Shown here piece after piece: positions 30,835 to 35,747 of a stretch of 35,747 nt of DNA. Location of the stretch: contig JANQJG010000027.1 in NCBI GenBank assembly GCA_028281785.1, forward strand, positions 1 through 35,747, written 5' to 3'. Positions within the stretch are counted from its first letter, which is position 1; every line of letters begins with the position of its first letter. The notes under the pieces are model-generated. The model saw only the letters and a list, made by a program, of their open reading frames with translations, did no database searches and had not been told where the DNA came from. A program made the position numbers and the translations under genes. The DNA comes from Rhodospirillales bacterium (lineage in GTDB: Bacteria; Pseudomonadota; Alphaproteobacteria; Rhodospirillales; Shumkoniaceae).

Positions 30835-33027
30835 GTGGCGCGGTCCCGCAAGATCCCGCCGCCCCTCCCGAGCCGGGACGAGATTCTGGAATTCGTACGG
30901 GAAAGCCCCCGGCGGGTCGGCCGCCGGGAGATCGCCCGCGCCTTCGGCCTGACATCCGAGCAGCGCCCCGCCCTGCGCGACATCCTGCGCGAGCTGGAGG
31001 GGGACGGCCTGGTCGAGCGGCGGGGCGGACGACGCATGACCGCGCCTGGCCGCCTCCCGGAGGTTGCCGTGGTCGAGGTTACCGGCGTCGACGTCGACGG
31101 CGAGGTCCTGGCCCGCCCCCTCGCCCGGCCCGAGGACGAAGAGCCGCCGGTGATCCACATGGCGCCGCCGCGGCGCGGCCACCCGGCGCTCGGCCCCGGC
31201 GACCGCGTGCTGGCGCGGCTGACGCATCTGGGCGGCAACGCCTATCAGGGACGCACGATGCGGCGGCTGGCGGCGACGCCCTCGGTGGTGCTGGGCATCT
31301 ATGACGAAGTCGGCGGCGAGGGGCGAATCCGGCCCGTGGACCGGCGGTCGCGCCGCGATTTCGTGGTTCCCATCGGCGAGGGCGGCGGCGCCGAGCCCGG
31401 CGACCTGGTCGAGGCCGAGGTTCAGCCCAGCCGGCGCCTGGGGCTGGGACGGGCGCGGGTCACTCGGCGGCTGGAGAAGGGTCCCCGCTCGGTCAGCCTG
31501 ATCGCCCTGCACGAGCACGGCATCCCGACCCGTTTCTCGGAGGAGGCTCTGGCCCAGGCGGCCGCTGCCGGCGCCGCGTCGCTTGCAGACCGGGAGGATT
31601 TGCGCGACCTGCCCCTGGTGACGATTGACGGCGCCGACGCCCGCGACTTCGACGACGCGGTCTGGGCGGAACCCGACCCGGAGACGCCCGGCGGCTGGCA
31701 TCTGCTGGTCGCCATCGCCGATGTCGCCCACTATGTGCGGCCCGGCGACGCGCTGGACGCCGTCGCCCGGGAACGCGGCAACTCGGTCTATTTCCCCGAC
31801 CGGGTGGTGCCAATGCTGCCGGAAGCGCTGTCCAACGGCTGGTGTTCGCTGAATCCCGAGGAAGACCGCCCCTGCCTGGCGGTGCATCTGTGGATCGATG
31901 CCGAAGGCCGGCGGCGGCGCCACCGCTTTGTCCGCGGGCTGATGCGCTCGGCCGCCCGCGTGACCTACAGCCAGGCCCAGGCGGGAGCCGATGGTCGCCC
32001 CGACGAAACCACAGCGCGATTGAAGGAATCGGTGATCAGCCCGCTGTTCGGCGCCTATCGCGCGCTCGCCCGCGACCGCGACCGGCGCGGCGTGCTCGAC
32101 CTAGACCTTCCGGAGCGGCGGGTGGTGGTCACCGAGGACGGAACGGTGGCCGGCATCGAGACTCGGCCGCGATACGACAGCCACCGCCTGATCGAGGAGT
32201 TCATGATCGCGGCCAACGCGGCCGCCGCCGAGACCCTGCACAAGGGCCGGAAGGTCTGCATGTACCGGGTGCACGACGCCCCGGCGGCCGACAAGCTGGA
32301 GGCGCTACGCGAGTCCCTGGAGGGCCTGGGCTTCAAGCTCCCCCGCGGCCAGACCGTCAAGCCGGCCCATTTCAACCGTATTCTGAAGGCGGTCGCGGGG
32401 TCCGACGATGCGCCGATGGTCAACGAGCTGATCCTGCGCACGCAGGCCCAGGCCGAATACACCCCGTGCAATATCGGCCATTTCGGGCTGGGCCTGCGCC
32501 GGTATTGCCATTTCACCTCGCCCATTCGGCGCTATGCTGATCTGCTGGTTCACCGCGCGCTGATTTCCCACCTTCGTCTCGGCGAGGGGGGTCTGGTGGA
32601 GGAGGCGCGGGGCTGGGACGAGCTGGGCACGGGGCTGTCGATGACGGAGCGGCGTGCCGCCCAGGCCGAACGCGATGCCGTCGACCGATTTGCCGCCGCC
32701 TGGATGGCGGACCGAATCGGCGCCACGTTTTCCGGCCGGATCACCGGCGTGACCCGATTCGGGCTGTTCGTCGCCCTGGACGAGACGGGTGTCGATGGGC
32801 TGGTCCCGAAACGCAGTCTGCCGGCCGATCTCTATCATCACGACGCGGTGCGTCATCGCCTCAAGGGGCGGCGTTCCGGACGGGAATACCGCCTGGGCGA
32901 ACGGGTTGAGGTGCGGCTGGCAGAGGCGGATTCGGCCACGGGAGGCATGGTTTTCCACCTTCTGGATGCCGGCAACGCGCCGCCCTGGCGGGCCCCACGC
33001 GGGCGGCGCGCCAAAAAGGGGAGGTGA
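30835..33027 (+). CDS. rnr: Ribonuclease R
   Basis: 3'-5' exoribonuclease of 730 residues that degrades structured RNA. An N-terminal helix-turn-helix-like part (about 10-60, REIARAFGLTSEQRPALRDI) and cold-shock/OB folds precede the RNB domain (about 245-580). There the metal ligands Asp265, Asp271, Asp273 and Asp274 sit in DGADARDFDDAVW, spaced as in RNase II. HYVRPGDALDAVARERGNSV and RYCHFTSPIRRYADLLVHR are typical. A C-terminal S1 domain follows (about 625-710). The start is GTG at 30835, only seven bases after topA; no ATG lies nearby. The basic tail GRRAKKGR is usual. It ends at the start of the S41 protease unit. Confidence 0.97.
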   Translation: MARSRKIPPPLPSRDEILEFVRESPRRVGRREIARAFGLTSEQRPALRDILRELEGDGLVERRGGRRMTAPGRLPEVAVVEVTGVDVDGEVLARPLARPEDEEPPVIHMAPPRRGHPALGPGDRVLARLTHLGGNAYQGRTMRRLAATPSVVLGIYDEVGGEGRIRPVDRRSRRDFVVPIGEGGGAEPGDLVEAEVQPSRRLGLGRARVTRRLEKGPRSVSLIALHEHGIPTRFSEEALAQAAAAGAASLADREDLRDLPLVTIDGADARDFDDAVWAEPDPETPGGWHLLVAIADVAHYVRPGDALDAVARERGNSVYFPDRVVPMLPEALSNGWCSLNPEEDRPCLAVHLWIDAEGRRRRHRFVRGLMRSAARVTYSQAQAGADGRPDETTARLKESVISPLFGAYRALARDRDRRGVLDLDLPERRVVVTEDGTVAGIETRPRYDSHRLIEEFMIAANAAAAETLHKGRKVCMYRVHDAPAADKLEALRESLEGLGFKLPRGQTVKPAHFNRILKAVAGSDDAPMVNELILRTQAQAEYTPCNIGHFGLGLRRYCHFTSPIRRYADLLVHRALISHLRLGEGGLVEEARGWDELGTGLSMTERRAAQAERDAVDRFAAAWMADRIGATFSGRITGVTRFGLFVALDETGVDGLVPKRSLPADLYHHDAVRHRLKGRRSGREYRLGERVEVRLAEADSATGGMVFHLLDAGNAPPWRAPRGRRAKKGR

Positions 33028-33044
33028 CGCCCAGGCAAAAATGG

Positions 33045-34625
33045 ATGAAAATCGGTATCGTCATGGTCGGATCGAGGTTCCTTGTTCGCGTTCCGGTAAT
33101 TGGGCTCGCCCTTTTGGCGACGGCCTGCGCCCCGTCCCATTTGAGCGTGCGGGACGCGTCACGATTTCCGAGCGAGGCGGCCTCCGAGACCTTCGCCGTC
33201 GGCTACGAGAGCATTATCGAGAAATACATCGAGTCCGTTTCGGCCGGCGAACTCGCGCTCGAAGGCATGCGAGGCCTTGCCTCCATCGATCCCGCGCTTG
33301 GCGTGCAGCGCTCGGCGGCCGATATCGTACTCACCAACTCCGAGGAAGAGGTCGCCCGCTTTCCGGCGCCCGACCGCCACGATGTCGATGGGTGGGCGGA
33401 CGTGACCGTGAAGACCGCCCTCGCCGGGCGGAAGGCATCCCCGGAACTGGCCAAGATCTCCGTCGAGAAGATCTATGAGGCCGTGTTCGACGGCGCGCTG
33501 TCGAGACTCGACGTCTATTCCCGCTATGCCGGGGCCGACCAGGCCCGACGCAACCGGGCCCGGCGCGAAGGCTTCGGCGGGATCGGCATCCGCTTCCGCA
33601 TCGACGAGGATCTGATCAGGGTCACGGAGATCATGGAGGAGACGCCGGCCGCGAGGGTGGGAATTGAGCCTGGCGACAGGATCACCCATGTCGACGGATT
33701 TCCCGTCCACGGACTAACCGTGGAAGATATCGCCGACCGGCTACGCGGACCGGTCCATACCGAGGTCGAAATCGCCGTTCGGCGCAGCGGACGCGCCGAT
33801 CCCCTGACGTTCGAGATCGAACGCGCCCATGTAATTCCCAACACGGTGACGTCGCAAGTCGAGGACGGCGTCCTGTTTCTCGAGGTCTCCCGGTTCAATC
33901 AGGCCACGGCCAAAAAAATCAGCCGGGCGCTCAAGGAAACCCGGCTCGAGTTCGGCGACGGCTTCCGCGGCGTGGTTCTGGACATGCGGGGCAACCCCGG
34001 GGGACTGCTCAAGCAGGCCGTCCGGGTCGCCGACCTGTTCCTGGCACAGGGCGAGATCGTGCGCACGCGGGGCCGTCACGCCGACAGCCTGCAACACTAT
34101 GAGGCGCGAGGGGGCGACCTGGCCGGCGGACGGCCGGTCATCGTATTGATCGACGGCAAATCGGCCTCGGCCGCGGAGATCACCGGCGCCGCCTTGCAGG
34201 ACAGGGGGCGGGCCATCGTTATCGGGACCACGTCCTACGGCAAGGGAACCGTTCAGACGGTCATCCGGCTGCCCAATGAAGGCGAGATCACGCTGACCTG
34301 GTCGCGGTTCGTGACTCCCTCGGGATACTTCCTGCACCAGCTCGGCGTTCGTCCCACGATCTGCACGAGCGGAATCGACGAGCCCGGAATTGACCCGATC
34401 GCCGACCTGCTCTCGCATCGTCCGGAGGCGTCCGCGTTGATGACGGAATGGCGCGTGACGGGCCTCAACGACCGCAATAGCCGCCGCGAGTTGCGCGCGT
34501 CCTGTCCGGCGCAACGCCGCGAATCGGATTATGAGCCGAAACTCGCCCGCCGCCTGATCGACGACAAACGCATCTTTGCGCGGGTCCTGGGGATCGGCGA
34601 CGTTACCGCCGCGACGCGTCCGTAA
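33045..34625 (+). CDS. S41 family C-terminal processing protease, probable lipoprotein
   Basis: Protein of 526 residues from this start. A short signal helix ends in a lipobox, LLATAC (Cys at about 28), so the mature protein is probably lipid-anchored in the periplasm. A PDZ domain lies at about 180-255 (GIGIRFRIDEDLIRVTEIME, ARVGIEPGDRITHVDGFPVH). The tail-specific protease domain carries the Ser-Lys dyad: Ser375 in DGKSASAAEITGAAL and Lys400 in TTSYGKGTVQTV. These enzymes trim C-termini of exported proteins. The start is uncertain: GTG 33024 overlaps the rnr stop (GTGA), while ATG 33045 and ATG 33063 are in frame, and ATG 33063 gives the neatest lipoprotein signal. Likely part of the dprA-topA-rnr transcript. 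Confidence 0.9.
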   Translation: MKIGIVMVGSRFLVRVPVIGLALLATACAPSHLSVRDASRFPSEAASETFAVGYESIIEKYIESVSAGELALEGMRGLASIDPALGVQRSAADIVLTNSEEEVARFPAPDRHDVDGWADVTVKTALAGRKASPELAKISVEKIYEAVFDGALSRLDVYSRYAGADQARRNRARREGFGGIGIRFRIDEDLIRVTEIMEETPAARVGIEPGDRITHVDGFPVHGLTVEDIADRLRGPVHTEVEIAVRRSGRADPLTFEIERAHVIPNTVTSQVEDGVLFLEVSRFNQATAKKISRALKETRLEFGDGFRGVVLDMRGNPGGLLKQAVRVADLFLAQGEIVRTRGRHADSLQHYEARGGDLAGGRPVIVLIDGKSASAAEITGAALQDRGRAIVIGTTSYGKGTVQTVIRLPNEGEITLTWSRFVTPSGYFLHQLGVRPTICTSGIDEPGIDPIADLLSHRPEASALMTEWRVTGLNDRNSRRELRASCPAQRRESDYEPKLARRLIDDKRIFARVLGIGDVTAATRP

Positions 34626-34656
34626 CCGCTTGAAACACTTTACAATCCGATGCGGC

Positions 34657-34684
34657 TTGACAGGGGCCGCGCGCTGGCTATCCT
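34657..34684 (+). promoter_or_regulatory. Promoter of rpmG
   Basis: A perfect -35 box TTGACA (34657-34662), 16 bases, then TATCCT (34679-34684), about 37 bases before the rpmG start. The match is strong and the position is right. Confidence 0.65.
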
Positions 34685-34720
34685 GCGCCGCGCCAACCGA
34701 GGACGAAGAGGCTTGAGAAC

Positions 34721-34888
34721 ATGGCCAAACCGAACACGATTCTGGTCAAGCTGGTGAGCACGGCGGATACCGGGTTCTATTACGTCACCAAGAAGAACTC
34801 GCGGACGAAGACGGACAAGCTCCAGTTCCGCAAATACGACCCGGTCGCGCGCAAGCACGTCATGTTCAAGGAAGGCAAGATCAAATAG
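34721..34888 (+). CDS. rpmG: 50S ribosomal protein L33
   Basis: Ribosomal protein of 55 residues: [20 protein letters not shown], then [20 protein letters not shown] and [15 protein letters not shown]. All of the family is readable, including the GFYYVTKKN and [10 protein letters not shown] blocks. The zinc-ligand CxxC pairs are absent, so it is the zinc-independent form common in proteobacteria. The frame is short, so simple length filters would miss it. It has its own promoter with perfect TTGACA and lies 95 bases after the S41 protease. It is convergent with the DivK-like gene. Confidence 0.97.
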   Translation: MAKPNTILVKLVSTADTGFYYVTKKNSRTKTDKLQFRKYDPVARKHVMFKEGKIK

Positions 34889-34939
34889 CGCCTCCCGAAC
34901 GCGGGAAACGCCTCTGATCCGCCGGAAGAGCCGCGCCAA

Positions 34940-35305
34940 TCACTTGGCCCAGGCCGCCACCGCCCGAAACAACGTCTCGCTGGAAAACGGCTTCGACAGG
35001 TAGCCGACGCATCCAAAGCGCCGCGCGTCCCGCACCTCCTCCTCGCCGTCATGGGCGGATATGGCGACCACCGGCGTTTCGCGAAGATCCGGGTCCGCCC
35101 GCAGCCTCTCCACGACCTCGAAGCCCGAAAGCCCCGGCAGCCGAATGTCCAGGAGCACCAGGTCGGGCCGATGCGCGCGCGCCAGTTCAAGGGCCGACGC
35201 CCCGTCGCCGCTGGTCAGCGTCCGATAGCTCTGGGATCGCAGAAGCTCGTCGATCAACCTGAGGCTGAGCTCGTTGTCCTCAACGATCAGAACCGTCTTC
35301 GACAT
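34940..35305 (-). CDS. Single-domain response regulator, DivK/CheY-like
   Basis: Cytoplasmic receiver protein of 121 residues with no output domain. The acid pair is Glu9/Asp10 in VLIVEDNELSLRLID, the phospho-acceptor Asp53 lies in LVLLDIRLPGLSG, the switch Ser in VVAISAHD, and the Lys in GYLSKPFS. Opening KTVLIVEDNELS and the position beside rpmG recall alphaproteobacterial divK, which often stands near pleD and rpmG. No pleD is seen here, and the gene may instead be a DivK paralogue, so I do not give the symbol. The ATG at 35305 is preferred to 35371 because AGGGGGAGGG lies upstream and the extra part would run into a palindrome. The kinase partner is unknown. Confidence 0.88.
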   Translation of the reverse strand: MSKTVLIVEDNELSLRLIDELLRSQSYRTLTSGDGASALELARAHRPDLVLLDIRLPGLSGFEVVERLRADPDLRETPVVAISAHDGEEEVRDARRFGCVGYLSKPFSSETLFRAVAAWAK

Positions 35306-35344
35306 GTCGCCCTCCCCCTGGAGCGATGGGCCAATTCTAGAACG

Positions 35345-35391
35345 GATCGCGATCAATCGGAAACACCGCATGTTTCCAATTGATCGCGATC
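35345..35391. repeat. Large palindrome (21-base arms, one mismatch)
   Basis: Left arm 35345-35365 begins GATCGCGATCAATCGGAAAC; right arm 35371-35391 is its complement with one mismatch; loop CCGCA. CTAGA (35337-35341) and TCTAG (35395-35399) extend the symmetry. It resembles the element at 2997-3043 in size and in GATCG content. Confidence 0.7.
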
Positions 35392-35431
35392 TGATCTAGC
35401 ATGGGATCGCCCCCGAGGCCTGCCGAATCCG

Positions 35432-35460
35432 GCAAAAAAAACGCCGCCAAAGGCGGCGTT
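35432..35460 (-). terminator. Intrinsic terminator for minus-strand transcript
   Basis: On the minus strand AACGCCGCC, a TTT loop and GGCGGCGTT (35440-35460 on the plus strand) form a nine-base stem followed by a run of eight T (35433-35440 in complement). It ends a transcript that comes from the right, over 35466-35573. On the plus strand the T-run is lacking. Confidence 0.8.
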
Positions 35461-35465
35461 AAGTT

Positions 35466-35573
35466 TCAGTGCTGAAAGACAGAGATCGGCGCCACGCCCC
35501 GCGTGACGCTGGTCGAGAACGTGGTCGCGGCCCACTGGACCCGAAATCCACGATTCGAAGAGATGGATATCAT
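35466..35573 (-). CDS. Possible small ORF or sRNA ahead of a terminator
   Basis: The only thing that could use the terminator at 35432-35460. The minus strand can code for a 35-residue peptide, MISISSNRGFRVQWAATTFS then TSVTRGVAPISVFQH, from ATG at 35573 to a stop just before the terminator stem. GGAACC lies upstream. The composition is not clearly coding, so a small regulatory RNA of about 120-200 bases is just as likely. I see no promoter of good match. Confidence 0.25.
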   Translation of the reverse strand: MISISSNRGFRVQWAATTFSTSVTRGVAPISVFQH

Positions 35574-35687
35574 AGAACGGTTCCAGGCTCTGTGACGGCC
35601 ATCACGGCCCTAGGGACTGTGGACAGTTACCGCATCGATCTGGCTGGTGTCGAAAACCCGCCAGTTCCAGGAGCGAGGACGAAGGAC

Positions 35688-35747
35688 ATGCCGGGCATAT
35701 TCGAGGACGAGCGACGCGGAAATGGGGGTTTTCGCCCAGCCCCTCCG
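35688..35747 (+). CDS. Possible 5' end of a gene cut by the window edge
   Basis: ATG at 35688 follows AGGAGCGAGGACGAAGGAC closely, a good ribosome site, and the frame stays open to the edge for 20 codons (MPGIFEDERRGNGGFRPAPP). Too short to recognise. If real, the region 35590-35687 would hold its promoter, and the gene would be divergent from the terminator-linked transcript. Confidence 0.35.
   Translation, partial: MPGIFEDERRGNGGFRPAPP

Overview
This is a GC-rich window from an alphaproteobacterium, most likely of the Rhodospirillales type. That is inferred from three things: the run dprA-topA-rnr-(S41 protease)-rpmG with a DivK-like receiver beside it, the two TRAP transporters with GntR/FCD regulators, and a zinc-ligand-free L33 protein. 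Nearly every gene shows a strong G/C third-codon-position bias. A few short stretches are visibly A+T-rich (about 2045-2160, 6050-6250, 18885-19060 and 26170-26320), and all of them lie upstream of regulators or of the RTX gene.

Layout. 1-2.9 kb: a TAXI-type TRAP transporter (fused permease, cut by the window edge, and solute receptor), divergent from a GntR/FadR-type regulator, with an operator lying on the -35 box of the transporter promoter. 2.9-5.9 kb: palindromic intergenic repeats, a small membrane protein, a TauE/SafE exporter and a tandem universal stress protein. 5.9-6.05 kb: a broken second copy of a HAD phosphatase gene, with what looks like an insertion-sequence end at its edge. 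6.05-11.3 kb: an RTX calcium-binding protein behind a long structured leader, then its type I secretion ABC transporter and membrane fusion protein. 11.3-20.1 kb: an intact HAD phosphatase, an NAAA/acid-ceramidase-like Ntn hydrolase, purB, a STAS-like protein, an unknown membrane protein, a putative outer-membrane beta-barrel, an ArsR-SRPBCC-GST operon with a clear operator, and a tandem-HTH GntR regulator. 20.1-23.0 kb: a classical DctPQM TRAP operon. 23.2-27.0 kb: a remnant of a CPBP protease, then a rhombosortase overlapping the gene for a secreted VIT/vWA protein that ends in a GlyGly-CTERM-like tail, divergent from a TetR regulator, with three matching operators between. 27.1-34.9 kb: housekeeping genes dprA, topA, rnr, a lipoprotein-type S41 protease and rpmG. 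34.9-35.7 kb: a DivK-like receiver, a large palindromic element, a terminator and the possible 5' end of another gene.

The most interesting system is the 23.4-26.9 kb module. A rhomboid-family C-terminal processing enzyme and what seems to be its dedicated surface substrate overlap by four bases, and they appear to be controlled by a TetR repressor that also controls itself. VIT/vWA proteins of this kind are better known as partners of class GN sortases with an LPXTG tail. Here both the tail and the enzyme are of the rhombosortase kind, so the same surface protein family seems to have been moved to a different anchoring chemistry. The RTX/T1SS locus and the HAD gene duplication with an IS-like end are secondary points of interest.
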